Source: Escallonia rubra (taxonomy: Eukaryota > Streptophyta > Magnoliopsida > Escalloniales > Escalloniaceae). Taken from it: a stretch of 64,000 nucleotides of DNA. The position numbers and the translations under genes are program-made. The notes beneath the pieces were generated by a model. It saw only the letters and a list, made by a program, of their open reading frames with translations. It had not been told where the DNA came from and made no database searches. Shown piece by piece: positions 31,277 through 43,530 of this stretch. The DNA lies in contig JAVXUO010001291.1 in NCBI GenBank assembly GCA_033065855.1, positions 1-64,000 of the forward strand. The letters run 5' to 3'. The number at the start of each line of letters is the position of its first letter. The first letter of the stretch is position 1.

Positions 31277-31765
31277 CTAATTAGAAATAAGCACGTCTAT
31301 GGGGTCATGGCAAAGGTAGACAAACTTGCAACCAGACGAGATTACATTTTCTAGAAACAGATGGTACGCAATGTGAGTAGCATATAGGCGAGGCGAAGGA
31401 TTAAGTTCTAGAATAGTAATTGGATAGTCTTTATATATATGTATCTCTAAGAAGGGGATACAACCATGGGGGCCAGTAGTTAACACTAGATGATTGGAGA
31501 AATCATAAGAAAATTGGCTGATGGTGGCGAACATGAGGGCTTTGAGCCATATGGTACCGCATTTGGTAAATATGGCTAAGAAGATATCAGTGGGGCGACT
31601 CTTGAAGTGATTTTGCAGCAACAACAACCCTTTGACCTCAAATGCAGGTTTAAGCCAAAAAGCCTTGGTATTAGAAGAGATTTTCTGTCATCTAGCCTTT
31701 GGCTTTGGGAAGGCTAAGCATCATTTCCTCGTATTTTTGGTAGGTTTTCTCATAGTCTTCATCTC
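31277..31765 (-). pseudogene. Cytosolic sulfotransferase pseudogene, copy 1
   Basis: The minus-strand translation matches the N-terminal half of plant PAPS-dependent (flavonol/brassinosteroid-type) sulfotransferases. YEKTYQKYEEMMLSLPKAKG comes first. After stops and a frameshift near 31640-31675, LLLLQNHFKSRPTDIFLAIF follows. Next are TKCGTIWLKALMFAT (family PKSGTTWLK, the PAPS 5'-phosphosulfate loop, altered here), HGCIPFLEI, and CKFVYLCHDPIDV (family YLCRNPKD, the 3'-phosphate binding site). It ends at a stop after LISN, and the C-terminal half is missing. The enzymes normally sulfate flavonoids or hormones in the cytosol. This copy cannot be functional. Confidence 0.85.
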
Positions 31766-31902
31766 CTTGTTGTCTGTCAAGATTGTTGGTGTTGGGGTGT
31801 GGTATTGCTGTGTAATAATGGAATCTGCCATTCGGTAAGAGGCGTTTTCTATGGCCCCAACCCTTAAGAAGTCTCAGTTTCCAAAATACAGGGAAAGAGA
31901 TT

Positions 31903-31923
31903 GGGGGGGGGGGGGGGGGGGGG
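31903..31923. repeat. Run of 21 G
   Basis: Homopolymer between the sulfotransferase and RNase H fragments. Its length is probably uncertain. Confidence 0.9.
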
Positions 31924-31929
31924 TTGGGT

Positions 31930-32374
31930 TGGAAGAAATTATTGGCCTTTGGAACATACTTCAATTCAAAGTCACTCTGGAACAAGAGATATTTCGGTCT
32001 GGTTTTTGAAGTAGTTTTGGTGGATCGATATATCCGTTACTTTAATAGTCCTACAAGGGAAGCTACACCAAGTAAGGTGTGCACCAATGTATTCTTTTGC
32101 CAATCTATAACGTCCTAGAAGCAAAACTGCATGGTGTATTCAAAGGACTGCAACTAATCAAAGACAAAGGATCAAAAGAAGCCGCGGTAGAAAGTGACTC
32201 AGAAATAATGAGAGAGTTACTGACTAATAAAGAAAGCAATCCATGGCATCCACTCAATAACTTTATCATGGACTGTTGTTTCCTATTGAGAGCGACGAAC
32301 ACATCAATACTACATGTATGCAGGGAAGGAAACAAAATGTGCAAACACTCTAGCCAAACTTGGACCAGCCATGA
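31930..32374 (+). pseudogene. RNase H-like (RVT_3 type) fragment, copy 1
   Basis: The plus-strand frame gives EAKLHGVFKGLQLIKDKG, AAVESDSEIMRELLTNKE and TSILHVCREGNK, then a frame break before the ANTLA(K/E)LG-like end. This is the C-terminal part of the plant RNase H domain found in LINE ORF2 and related orphan genes (At1g65750-type). The N-terminal TDG motif is missing. A copy with the same neighbours is at 42560-43060. A solo LTR cuts it at 32374. Confidence 0.75.
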
Positions 32375-33717
32375 TGTAACACCCTGGTATTTTCGGAGCG
32401 TTAAGCAATCATTTGATCAACTCTTTTGAAATATTCAATCAATTCAATACCTCTAAAGGTAACCCAATACTAACCATATCAGAGCTCTACAATAAATTAA
32501 TTATCTCGGCAACCTTTCTAAACACAAGACGAATTTAAAGTACTGATTTATTAAATTACACACTAGTTCCCTCACAGGGGCTTAAATAACAATTAATGCA
32601 AATGCTAAGCTATTCCGCAATCAAGCTCATTGGTTCTGAACTCTTACTGACGATTTCTTCCTACAGAAGAGAACATAAAAAGGGAGTGAGGTCGCTCAAA
32701 AATCCAGGAAAAAGAATACAAACGATTATAAAATTCACTTCAAAACGAAAAGGGAAGAGATTCAACTCAATCCTTAAAACAGATATAGAGACAGAAACAA
32801 TTTCAATCACACTGAAATGATGCAGATGATATTGAACATGAGTATAATGCAAAGTCATACAGACAGTGCAGGGAAATCACTTAGCAAAGCCACAAAGGTG
32901 ATGCTCAATAACACTGTGGTTACATATGCATATGAACACTAACTAAACCCTCAAGGTGCTAGCATCTCCTGACAATAACAGACCATCCTTATATCACCCC
33001 CGATATAGACCATCCTTATAACTCTATGATACACTAACTCATGTCAATATGTAGAGTACAATAATCGATGATGCAATGATTTAATCGATGCACAAACGAG
33101 AATAAATTTAGAGCATCGAACATAATTTCCAATAAACATGTCAGGCTCAAAACAGGGTATTAATGGCAATCAATGCAATTTCATAACAATTATAATTGAG
33201 TCCAAAGAAACTTCGATAACAATTATTTACAATTATTTATGCGCTAGGAAAATTATTTACGATTGTTACGCTATCCCGTGTCACAAATTGTCTCTAATAA
33301 GCACGTGGATACTAAAAGAGTTTTAATTGTCGCTAAAAAGTATGTCAATGCTAAAAAATAATTCATTGTTAAAATACACATCGACGTTAAATAATAAAAT
33401 ATATCGTCGCTAAAGATTGCAAAAGTATATTGTTTACGATGATCGTGACTAAAAGCCTCAATCAATGTCACCTATAATTGCTATTATTAAGTTATAAGTT
33501 ATAACTTATGGTTCCTGAAATTATCGCTAAAGACTGTCGATAAAAATATCATTTATGTAAATCGACGTTACAAATTGCATATACAAATTGTCGCTAAAGG
33601 TTACCCATTATTACCCATTATTTCTTTCATGTAATCAATGTTAAATGTTGCTTATAAAAACTATCTCTAAAGAAATAAAATGATGCGCTATAAATTTTCA
33701 AGATTCGGAGTGTTACA
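32375..33717. repeat. Solo LTR, TGTAACAC family (1343 bp)
   Basis: It starts TGTAACACCCTGG and ends GGAGTGTTACA, an 8-bp terminal inverted repeat of TG...CA type. Flanking 5-mers CATGA (32370-32374) and CAGGA (33718-33722) fit a mutated 5-bp duplication. The paralogous empty site reads CAAGA near 42992. No second LTR or coding interior is present. The right part has many TCGCTAAA-like phrases. Confidence 0.8.
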
Positions 33718-34045
33718 CAGGACAAAGCCTTCGGATACCTGGATCAGTCCCAGCTGAAATATAAAGTCTATAGGACAGGATGTCGAAGGAATAGGACATT
33801 TGCATATGTAACCGAATTCATTTTACTTCCTATGCACCAAAAAAATGTACTCTTTTGGCAATTTTTTTGTTTACTTAGCACTAAATGTACTTTTCTTGAC
33901 AAAAGATCAAGGGCCCAAAGATGAATGTAAAATTGGAAGATGCTCCTGCAAACATTAGGAAAAAATTGTAAGAATGCACTTTCTCCATCGCAATTTACTA
34001 GATACAATCATGCGCTGATACCTTAGTACTTTGAGTATTGTAAAG
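33718..34045. other. Duplicated segment, copy 1, downstream of RNase H
   Basis: Closely matches 42995-43336 (GACAAAGCCTTCG, ATACCTGGATCAG and GAATTCATTTTACTTCC in both). It continues at 42102 after the Mutator-like element. No gene. Confidence 0.85.
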
Positions 34046-34861
34046 GGATTAATTTTACCCACCACCTCATACTTAGGGGCCAATTGCACTCAGCACCCTG
34101 TGGTTCTAATTTTGACATCTAGCACCAAAAATTCACAAATCTAGGTATCAAACACAAATTGACGGTCAAAATGGCCTTTGACCAGACGTCTGTTAATTTT
34201 TTGAGGGCAAATTAGTCTCTTCGCCTAAAATCCTAATTTCACTTCCTTAATTTCAACGACAACCCCTTCTAAACCCTTCTTACTTACACTTTCTTGAATC
34301 CATCATCTCCACCCCTAACAGTTATACTCCGAAGTCTTTGACTACTTTTTACAACCCGTTTTCCTTAAGTCCTTGGTTGAGGCTGTCATGGGTAATTCAT
34401 TCATTCATAATTTCTAGTTAAGTCATCGGTAGAAATCTAGGTTTCAAAATGGGGTATTTGGTAGCTCAGTTTCTCCTCCAAGAGTTCACTTAAGTGGGAG
34501 GAAGAAATTGAAACTGAAGGTCAATATTTGTGTACAAGCAGTGATGCAAGTGGGCTTTAAAGAATCAAAGGGTTTGGAGGGGTCATTAGTATTTGATGTA
34601 GTTTTTGAGAGGGAATCGAGGGAAATGGGTTTCTGGGGATGAGGATGACCAAGCTTGTTTGCACGATTGGGCCGGCGTGCGGCTCGTTAGAGGCTTTGGA
34701 CGAGTTAGCATTGGGAGGGATGAACATGGCACGGCTTAACATGTGCCATAATTCTAGGGAATGACATTGCATGTCATTACGAGGATCAAGAAATTGGATG
34801 ACCACAAAGGGGTCTTGTGGAGCTGTGACGATGGATGCAGAAGGTTGTCAGCATGTGGTTG
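34046..34861. other. Left arm of the Mutator-like element
   Basis: Terminal repeat to about 34220, then non-coding sequence up to the Copia-B target duplication GGTTG. I see no captured gene that I can name. Confidence 0.6.
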
Positions 34862-35837
34862 TGTTGGCATTGTGGGTTTTAAACTCACTTTGAGGAGTCC
34901 GCTTTAACTCAATTTTTAAAACTTAATTTTTAAATGAGTTTCACATCATAATTTGGTTAGGAACAAATTGATTTATGTTCGTCTATTAGAGTCTATAATC
35001 ATACTATATTCACAAGTTTAAAACAAATACTGAGTGAATGAGAAAATTGAACTTGAAATTGGCGGTTCAACTAGAAAGGAAAAGAGAATCTCACATTGAA
35101 GAGATAAAGCTAATGTTGCCTTAAGGTTTGGTCTTGAGCTAAGCGTTGGGCCGCTTGAGGGTACTCAAGTTTCGTAAGGAGAGAGAACCTAAGTTGACCC
35201 AAGGTCCATTATACGAGTGCGCCGCTCGTCCGTCCTGTCCCGGTCTATGGCTTGAGCTTGGGCTTATTAGGCTTTATTATTTTTGGGACAAAAATATTTA
35301 AAATAAATAAATTTTATTTATTTAAGTTCTTTTCCCGAAAGTTGTAACCTTGCTAACTACTGCACTCTTTCAGTGAAGAGTTGCACCCTACAACGAATTT
35401 TTTCCCTGTATAAAAATGTGTCCAGAGTCTGAAAAACATAACAGAAAAAATAAAATTCCTCTCTCAAAATTTTGTTCATTTCCTGTGTCTCTGACATAAA
35501 GAGTTCTGCAATATTTTAGTTCGTTGGGTTGGCAAATTTGGAGTACTCCTATTTGCAGACGTCGTTGTCATTGTATCCTAGGAAACTTTCGTCAAGAGAC
35601 CGTTAGCACCATTGCGGGACGAATAAACTCTTAAGAATAGTGGATTAAATTTACGCCTCGATTCTCCATTTATCGTTCTGCATTTCTGTTGTGAGTTACA
35701 TATAGTCCAGTTTCTAATTCTATTGGTTCTTAGTTTTAGAACATTATAATTATGTTTGCTCGGCATGGTATACTACATTTCAGTATTTTTCGTACTTATT
35801 TTCCGCACAAGTATACCCAAAGTAATATTTACCAACA
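34862..35837 (+). repeat. Copia-B 5' LTR (976 bp)
   Basis: Shares long blocks with 40594-41576 but with visible substitutions and small indels, more diverged than the Sire-1 pair, so it is older. Confidence 0.92.
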
Positions 35838-36050
35838 AACTTAAGAGTTTATTCATGCACTTTGTGTTACATGTGTAGAAACACTATTTTTAAAATTTGT
35901 TTTGCTTTTAGATTCTGTCAAACTTTGTACTCAAATTATTTTCGGTTTCTAAATTGAATTTTAGTGTTACTAGAATCTACTTTTTCGTTATAGTTTTGTG
36001 TTAGACTGGATTTTTAATAATTGTTGTTATAATCTATGATAGATATAACA

Positions 36051-36991
36051 ATGGCTACCGGTGAAACCATTCTAAAAAGTGGACCGGTTAATCCCAATGC
36101 ACAATATGGTGGCGGGACTATGTATGCAACGTCTTATGTAGTGACTACTCATGGATACACAATCCGTTGGACTTAATGAAAGACACGAAAAAGTTCAACG
36201 GAAAGGATTTTAAAAGGTGGCAACAAAAGATGTTTTATTTGACCACCTTGAACTTGGCAAGGTTCTTGCAAGAGGATGTGCCAGAACTTGGTGACAATCC
36301 TGACCAGTAGACAGTGGTCGCCGTAGATGCTTGGAAGCATTCTGATTTCTTATGCAAGAACTATATCCTCAATGGATTGGACAATGCGTTGTATAACGTA
36401 TATAGTCCAATGATAAATGCGAAAGCATTGTGGGAATCCTTGGAAAAGAAATACAAGACGGAAGATGACGGCTCTAAGAAATTTGTAGTCGGCAAATTCC
36501 TTGATTTCAGAGCGGTGCATTCCAAGACTACTATAAGTCAAGTCCAAGAGTTTCAACTAATTCTACATGACATTCATGCGGAAGGTATGGTGCTTCTAGA
36601 ATCTTTTCAAGTGGCGGTGTTAATTGAAAAATTACCACCTACTTGGAAAGAATTCAAGAAATATTTGAAGCACAAATGTAAAGAAATGAAACTTGAAGAT
36701 TTGACTGTGAGATTGAGGATTGAAGAGGATAATCGCCACTCTGAGAAGAAGGTCGGTAATTATCATCAAGAAGCCAAGGCAAATGTCATTGAGCAAGGTT
36801 TGTCAAAGAGAAGGAAATTATCCGCTTCAAATGGTCCAAATGGAGCAAGCGGATCAAATTACAATGGCGGTGACAAAAAGAGGAAGTTCAATGGGAATTG
36901 CCATGTGAGTGACAAACCAGGCCATCGAGCTAAGGATTGTTACAGTTTTAAAAATAAAGGAAAGAAGGGAAAGCATCTCAAGCCAATGTGA
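36051..36991 (+). pseudogene. Copia-B gag
   Basis: The start is MATGETILKSGPVNPNA at 36051, with stops at about 36175 and 36308. The open remainder (36314-36991) has UBN2-type sequence (ALWESLEKKYKTEDDG, FQLILHDIHAEGM) and a zinc knuckle CHVSDKPGHRAKDC in which the second Cys is Ser. Confidence 0.88.
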
Positions 36992-38419
36992 TGGAAGTTA
37001 CGAAAATCACCGAGGATGTTACAGATTTGAGTTTATCTGCGGTGGTATCCGAAGTCAACTTGGTTGGAAATCCGAAACAGTGGTGGGCAGACACAGGTGC
37101 TACTCAACATGTGTGCTCTGAGCGAAGTATGTTTACTACATATGAGAGTCCCAGCAATAAAAAAATCTGTTTATGGGAAATTCTTCCTCTTCAAAGGTGC
37201 AAGGAATGGGAAAACTGGTCTTAAAGATGACATCGGGCAATGAGTTGAGTCTCAACAATGTTCTTCATGTGTCGGACATTTGAAAGAATCTAGTTTTAAG
37301 CTCATTGTTGCGTAAAAATGGTTTTAAGCTAGTGTTTGAGTCCAACAAGTTTGTACTCACTAAGAGTGGGATGCTTGTAAGAAAAGGGTACCTTTGGGAT
37401 GGTCTGTTTAAATTAAATGTAATGACATCGTACCTAAAGTTGTACCAAATTCTGATATTAATAATAATATGTCTTTTGTTTACTTGTAATTGGAATCTCC
37501 TAATTTATGGCATCGTAGATTAGGTCATGTGAACTATGGTTCTTTACAAAAGTTTGTGAAAAATAGTTTTCTGCCTAAAATGGATTTTGACTCAAACAAA
37601 GCGTGCGAAATTTGTGTTGAAGCAAAAATGGCAAAAACGTCTTTCAAGTCAATTGAAAGAGGTACGGAACCTTTAAGTCTAATTCATAGTGATATTTGTG
37701 ACTTAAAGGTGGTACAACCTAGAGGAGAGAAAAAGCATTTTATTACATTTATTGATGATTGTACGAGATTTTATTATGTATATTTGCTTAGAAGCAAGGA
37801 TGAAGCCTTGGAAGCTTTTATGCAATACAAAATTGAAGCTGAAAATCAACTCAGCAGGAAAATCAAAGTACTAAGAAGTGATAGAGGTGGGGAATATGTT
37901 TTCCCTCTTGAAAAATACTGTGCCGATCACGGAATCATTCATGAGACCACGGCACCATATGCGCCTCAGTCAAATGGAATTGCTGAGCAGAAAAATCGTA
38001 CTTTAAAGAAAATGATGAATGCTTTGTTGATAAATTTCAAACTACCGAATAACTTATGGGGGGAAGCGGTCTTAACTGCAAAGCACATACTTAATAAAGT
38101 ACCCCATAAGAAGTTACAAAAGACACCTTATGACTTATGGAAAGGACGTCCTCCTTTTTTTTAATCTCTAAAAGTGTGGGGGTGTGTACCAAAGGTAGCA
38201 ATCCCACCACCTAAAATGGTTAAACTAAGACCTAAAACTGTTGATGAAATTTTTATTGGATATGTAAACCATAGTTCTGCATATCGGTTCTTTGTGCATA
38301 AATCTGAAGCTTATGACATACACTTCAACACCATAATAGAGACAAGGAATACACATTTCTTTGAAGAAATATTTCCTTATAAAGTTGCACAAGAACGAAG
38401 TTTTTTTAGAAAGAACTAA
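36992..38419 (+). pseudogene. Copia-B protease and integrase
   Basis: Protease site WWADTGATQHVC at about 37082, then frame changes. The pre-integrase zinc finger [11 protein letters not shown] ... CEICVEAKMA starts near 37505. The integrase core has LIHSDICDL, RSDRGGEYV and APQSNGIAEQKNRT at 37650-38160 with all three acidic residues, then a TAA at 38162. The open 37490-38164 piece is the best preserved part. Confidence 0.9.
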
Positions 38420-39960
38420 TATGGACCAAGAACCCTCACAAGAGGAAGATGAACCAAGACGTAGCAAGAGAGCTAGAATATCTACATCTTTTCGTCCTGA
38501 TTTTCTGATATTTTGTTAGAAAATGAATCTCGTACCTACAGTGAAGCAATGTCAAGTCATGAAGCTCCACATTGTAAAAAGGCTATTAATAGTGAAATAA
38601 AATCCATCATGTAAAATTATACATGGGAACGGGTGGATCTTCCTCTTGGAAATAAACCCTTAGGGTGTAAATAGATTTTCAAGAGAAAGATGAAAGCTGG
38701 TGGAACGATCGAAAAATATAAGGCCAGGTTGGTTGTCAAGGGATATAGGCAAAAGGCAGGCCTTGATTATTTCGATACATATTCATCAGTTACAAGAATA
38801 ACATCCACTCAAATATTGCTAGCTATTGCATCTATACAATAATCTTGAGCTACACCAAAAGGATGTGAAGGTAGCTTTTACTAAATGGAGAGCTAAAGAA
38901 AGAGATCTATATGGAGTAACCCGAGGGATATGTAGTTCCTGATCAAAAAAGGAAGGTGTGTAAACTTATTAAGTCACGTTATAGACTAAATCAGGCTTCG
39001 AAACAATGGCATGGAAAATTTGATAAAGTCATGATTGAAAATAGCTTTAAAATCAACGAATGTGATAAATTGTTTATGTTAAAGGCACATAAAATGATAT
39101 CTCATTGTTTGTCTATATGTTGATGACATGCTCGTTATTGGAAGCTACAAAGAAAATGTTGACCATCAAATTTGATATGAAAGATTTGGGTGTGGCTGAT
39201 GTTATACTTGGTATGAAAATTACCAAAACATTAGACTTGTCACAATCTCATTATATTGAGAAAGTACGAGACAAATTTAAAAGTTATGATGATAGTCCTG
39301 TGAAGACACCACTAGATGTAAATTTACATCCAACAAAGAATACTTGTGAAGGAATATCTCAATTAGAGTATTCGCGCAAAATTGGTAGCCTAATGTGTAC
39401 CATACATTGCACGAGACCCGATATAGCATATGTTGTCAGTATACTAGCAATCCGAGGAAGAATCACTGGATAGCAGTTATAAGAGTTTTAAGGTACTTAA
39501 AATATACCTTAAACTTTGGGTTACATTACACCAGACGTCCAGCTGTATTAGAAGGATACAGTGATGTTAATTGGATATCGAATACTAGTGAAACAAAGTC
39601 CACAAGTAGATATGTGTTTACATTAGGAGGAGCAGATATTTCTTAGAAATCCTCTAAACAGACATGTATTGCCAGATCCATGATGGAGTCTGAATTCATT
39701 GCTTTCATAATTTCTTGGAGGATATTCCAAATTGGCCTAAGCCCGTGCCTCCAATTTGCTTGCTTTGTGATAGCCAATCTGCAATTGGAAGAGCACAAAG
39801 CAGTATGTATAATGGCTAGTTTAGACACATACGTCGCAGACAGAATACTGTTAAATATTTACTCTCTAGTGGAATTATCTCTATTGACTATGTGAAGTCA
39901 AAGAATAACATTGCGGATCCGTTAACGTAAGCTTTGACTAGAGAGATAGTAAATACGTCA
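38420..39960 (+). pseudogene. Copia-B reverse transcriptase and RNase H
   Basis: RT motifs are split over frames (CLYVDDML near 39110; MKDLGVADVILGMKI and [20 protein letters not shown] at 39180-39440). RNase H remnants follow: [18 protein letters not shown] near 39555, and KNNIADPLT near 39905 with a stop. Multiple stops and indels; inactive. Confidence 0.88.
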
Positions 39961-40593
39961 TCGAGGGGAATGAGTCGCAAGCCTATGAACTAAAGAGTTG
40001 CCGTAATGGAAACCCTACCTACCTGACTGAAGATCCCAAGATCTAGGTTCAAAGGGGAAACCAAATTATGTAAATGCGACTTAGACAGAGAAATATGGGG
40101 GGTTAAAACCGTTTTATCCATTCCTATGATGAGCAGATAGTGACACCTATAAAAGATTAGGTTAAGCTATGCTTTTAATGACTCTTATATCTTGAAAATC
40201 CAAGGAGGAGTGCAGTAGGAACCTCTTAATAAGAAGTCACCTATGTGAGTAAGAAGTGGGCCGCTTCTATGAGAATTGTAAGGTTGAATTCACAAAGAGT
40301 ACTCATGAAAAACTAGGATTTGTTTAGGGCCAAAATGAACACAACAACGAGAAACTCAAAATAATGTTTGAGCGGCACTGTTTGAAGTTCTATTGTCTCG
40401 GTTTACATTGAAGGTTGAACAGTCCAAGACATCACGTTCACTGGTTAACCTAGTAAATCTGATAGTTCTCAATAGGGAAGTTCAAAGCCACCAACCACTT
40501 ATCTCAATGCAGTGTCCTTCTAACTGAACTCTTTCTAGTGTCAACGTTTCTTTGCGTATAGTGTCCTGTCAATTTTCCATTCATGTGGGGGAT
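39961..40593 (+). other. Copia-B 3' untranslated region and purine tract
   Basis: Non-coding, ending CATGTGGGGGAT directly before the right LTR. Confidence 0.75.
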
Positions 40594-41576
40594 TGTTGTC
40601 ATTGTGGGTTTTAAACTCACTTTGAGGAGTCCGCTTTAACTCAATTTTCAAATGGGTTTCACACCATAATTTTTTTAGGAACAAATTGATTTATGTTCAT
40701 CTATTGGAGTAAATGATCATAGTATATTCATAAGTTTAAAACAAATGAAGAGTGAATGAGAAAATTGAAGTTGAAGTTGGTGGTTCAACTTGAAGGAAAA
40801 AGAGAATCTCGTATTTAATAGATAAAGCTAATGTTTCCTTCTTATAAGGTTTGGTCATGAGCTAAGGGTTGGACCCCTTGGGGGTACACAAGTTTTCTAA
40901 AGAGGGATGACCTAGGTTGACCCAAGGTCCATACACACGCCCGTCGCCTGCCTGTCTTGTCCCAGTCCGGTCCGGTCCGTGGCCATGGCTTGGGCTTGGG
41001 CTAGTTAGGCTATATTCTTTTTGGAACAAAAATATTTTAAATAAATAAATTTTTATTTATTTAAATTCTTTTCCAGAAAGTTGCAATCGTTCCAACAGCT
41101 GCACTCTTTTAGTGACGAGTTGCACCACCAGTGAATTTTTTCACTGTATAAAACCATGTCCACAGTCTGAAAAACGTTACATAATTTTTTTTTCCTATCC
41201 CGAAATTCTGTCTGTTTTTCTGTGTCTCTGAAAGAAAGAGTTTTGTATTGTTTTGGTTCGTCGGGTTTGCAAATTTGGAGTGTTCCTATTTTTAGATGTT
41301 GCTGCCGTGGTATCCTGGGAGACTTTCGTCAAGAGATCGTTAGCACCATTGCGGGACGAATAAAGTCTTAAGGACAGTGAATCAATTCACGCCTCGGTTC
41401 TCCATTTGCTGTTCTACGTTTTTATTATGAGTTACATATAGTCCAATTTTTTATTTTGTTGGTTCTTAGTTTTAGAAACATTATAATTTTGTTTGCTTGG
41501 TTTAGTATACTACATTTCAGTATTTTTCGTACTTATTTTCCGCACAAGTATAGACAAAAAAATATTTTTCCTAACA
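40594..41576 (+). repeat. Copia-B 3' LTR (983 bp)
   Basis: Begins TGTTGTCATTG and ends CCTAACA, followed by GGTTG. A TATA-like TATAAAACC lies near 41146. Confidence 0.92.
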
Positions 41577-42101
41577 GGTTGATCATGGTGTTCCTTCCTC
41601 TGTCAAAGTAGAGGTAAGAAGACAGATTTTTAAATTGACTTGTTCCATAGATTTGATTTAGCAGGAGAAAATAATCAAAATTTTACCATGCTCACAGTGG
41701 TGGGGGGCTAGGCGAAGAGGGTTTGGGGCCACGCCGGAAGCCTGAGATGGTGGCTGCACTAGAGGTAGGTTCTTGGTGTTGATGGTGGTGCATGGCGGTG
41801 GGGGGGGCACTGAGAGAAACAAGAGAGAGAGAGAGAGAGAGAGACCGAGACCGAGAGAGAAACAAGGCAGTGCGGAAGAGGGAAATGACGTGAAGGGCTT
41901 AGGGGTTAATGCCGACTGGATTTAAGGGGGTGAAGAGATCATTTTGCGCTCAAAAATTAACAGACGTCCACTCAAATGTCATTTTATCTGTCATATAGTG
42001 CTTGATACCAAGATTTTTTAATTTTTGGATACCAAAATTAGAACCTCGGGGTGCTGGGTGCACTTAGGCCCTAAGTATGATGTGGTGAGTAAAATTAATC
42101 C
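41577..42101. other. Right arm of the Mutator-like element
   Basis: GC-rich GGTGG patches, a GA microsatellite at about 41820-41850, then the inverted terminal repeat from about 41930. No gene recognised. Confidence 0.65.
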
Positions 42102-42559
42102 ATCGTAAAGCGGTAAGTCTGAATATTGAAATGAATAACTTATAACATATTACATAATTTGTGGTTAAACCTTTAAAACTGACATTTGACAAGTGTAGCG
42201 ATACTACCTTAAAGATTATGCAGTGTATGTGACCTAAAAATTTGTGAAAGCGCAATGTTACCTCTGTTCCTTCAAAGCATGGAAAATGTGATTAAGGATT
42301 TTTTGGTTAAATTTTGTATCAGCGGTTTTGGCATATTTTTTAGTTTGAACCTTCAATTGCCAGGTCTTGTGCAACAAGTAGCAGCAAGTACAAGGCAAGC
42401 ACTTTTAAAGTAGCACAAGGAAGTACACCGAATAGTCACAACTTCAAAATGAAATGCACTTTCTAAGGCCCTTAAAACAGACCAACAGTTCATATAACAC
42501 GACAAAAGAAAACAAGGGCTCGCACAATGTAGCAAGGCCAAACTCAATCCACAACCCAT
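42102..42559. other. Duplicated segment, copy 1 continued
   Basis: Up to about 42255 it closely matches 43328-43480 (GTAAAGCGGTAAGTCTGAAT, TTGACAAGTGTAGCGATA-like). The rest is unassigned. No gene. Confidence 0.75.
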
Positions 42560-43060
42560 GAAATTACTGGGCCTTTGGGACGTACTTCAAAAAACCACCC
42601 TGGAACAAGAGACATTTCCGTCGGGTTTCTAAAGTACTTTTGGTGGATCCATATCTCTGTTACATGAGTAGTCCTGCAAAGGAAGCTACACCAAGTAAGG
42701 TGTGAGCCAATGTATTTTTTTGCCAATCTGTAATGTCCTAGAAGCAAAGTTTTCATGGTGTATTCAAACGAATGCATCTAATCAAAGAAAGGATTTAAAG
42801 AAGCCATGGTAAAAACTAACTCAGAAAATAATGAAAGAGTTGCTGACTAGTAAAGAAAACAATCCATGGCATCCTCTCAACAACTTTATCATGGACTGAC
42901 GTTTCCCATTGAGAGCGACGGACACATCAATACTGCATGCATGCAGGAAAGGAAACAAATGTGCAAACACTCTGGCCGAACTTGGACTAGCCAAGACAAA
43001 GCCTTCGAATACCTGGATCAGAGCCCAGCCCAAATCTATAGTTTATAAGGCAGGATGCCG
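42560..43060 (+). pseudogene. RNase H-like fragment, copy 2
   Basis: Paralog of the fragment ending at 32374. The segment starts near ACGTACTTCAAAAAACC, and the coding part resembles SDGHINTACMQERKQ / NKCANTLAELGLAKTKP in shifting frames, with a stop near 42898. It preserves the uninterrupted sequence at the site where copy 1 carries the solo LTR. Confidence 0.7.
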
Positions 43061-43530
43061 AAAGAATAGGACATTTTGCGTATGTAACTGAATTCATTTT
43101 ACTTCCTATTTACCAAAAACAAAACAAAAAACAATGTACTTTTTTGGCAATTTTTTTGTTTACATAGCACTAAATGTACTATTCTTGACAAAAGATCGAG
43201 GGCCCAAAGATGAATGTAAAATTGGAAGATGCTCCCGGCAACGTTAAGAAAAAATGGTAAGAATGCACTTTCTCCATCGTAGTTTACTAGATACAATCAT
43301 GCACGGATACATTAGTGTTCTTTGAGTATCGTAAAGCGGTAAGTCTGAATATTGAAATGATTAACTCATAACATATTATATTATTTGTGGTACAACCTTT
43401 ATAACTGACATTTGCTAAGTGTAGCGATATACCTTAGAGATTATGCATTTTATGTGACTTGAAAATTTGTGATTTTTTTAAGTGTCAAGTACTGCATTAT
43501 GTGATTTTTTACTTCTGGCCCTCCTCTATG
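43061..43530. other. Duplicated segment, copy 2, downstream of RNase H
   Basis: Holds the empty site for the Mutator-like element (ATCGTAAAG, 43328-43336). No gene. Confidence 0.8.

Larger units (their letters stand above)
34862..41576 (+). mobile_element. Copia-B: decayed Ty1/copia retrotransposon
   Basis: LTRs at 34862-35837 and 40594-41576 (TGTTG(G/T)CATTGTGGGTTTT...AACA). A perfect 5-bp duplication GGTTG flanks it (34857-34861 and 41577-41581), and a purine tract GTGGGGGAT sits just before the right LTR. The interior has gag, protease, integrase, RT and RNase H in copia order with many stops and frameshifts. No standard TGGTATCAGAGC PBS follows the left LTR. Confidence 0.93.
34046..42101. 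mobile_element. Mutator-like element, non-autonomous, hosting a copia element
   Basis: Long terminal inverted repeats of roughly 170-180 bp: GGATTAATTTTAC(C/T)CACCAC at 34046, and its inverse ending at 42101. Flanking 9-mers ATTGTAAAG (34037-34045) and ATCGTAAAG (42102-42110) form the 9-bp duplication typical of Mutator. The paralog at 43328-43336 has a single ATCGTAAAG, the empty site. Without Copia-B it is about 1.3 kb and has no transposase. Confidence 0.9.
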
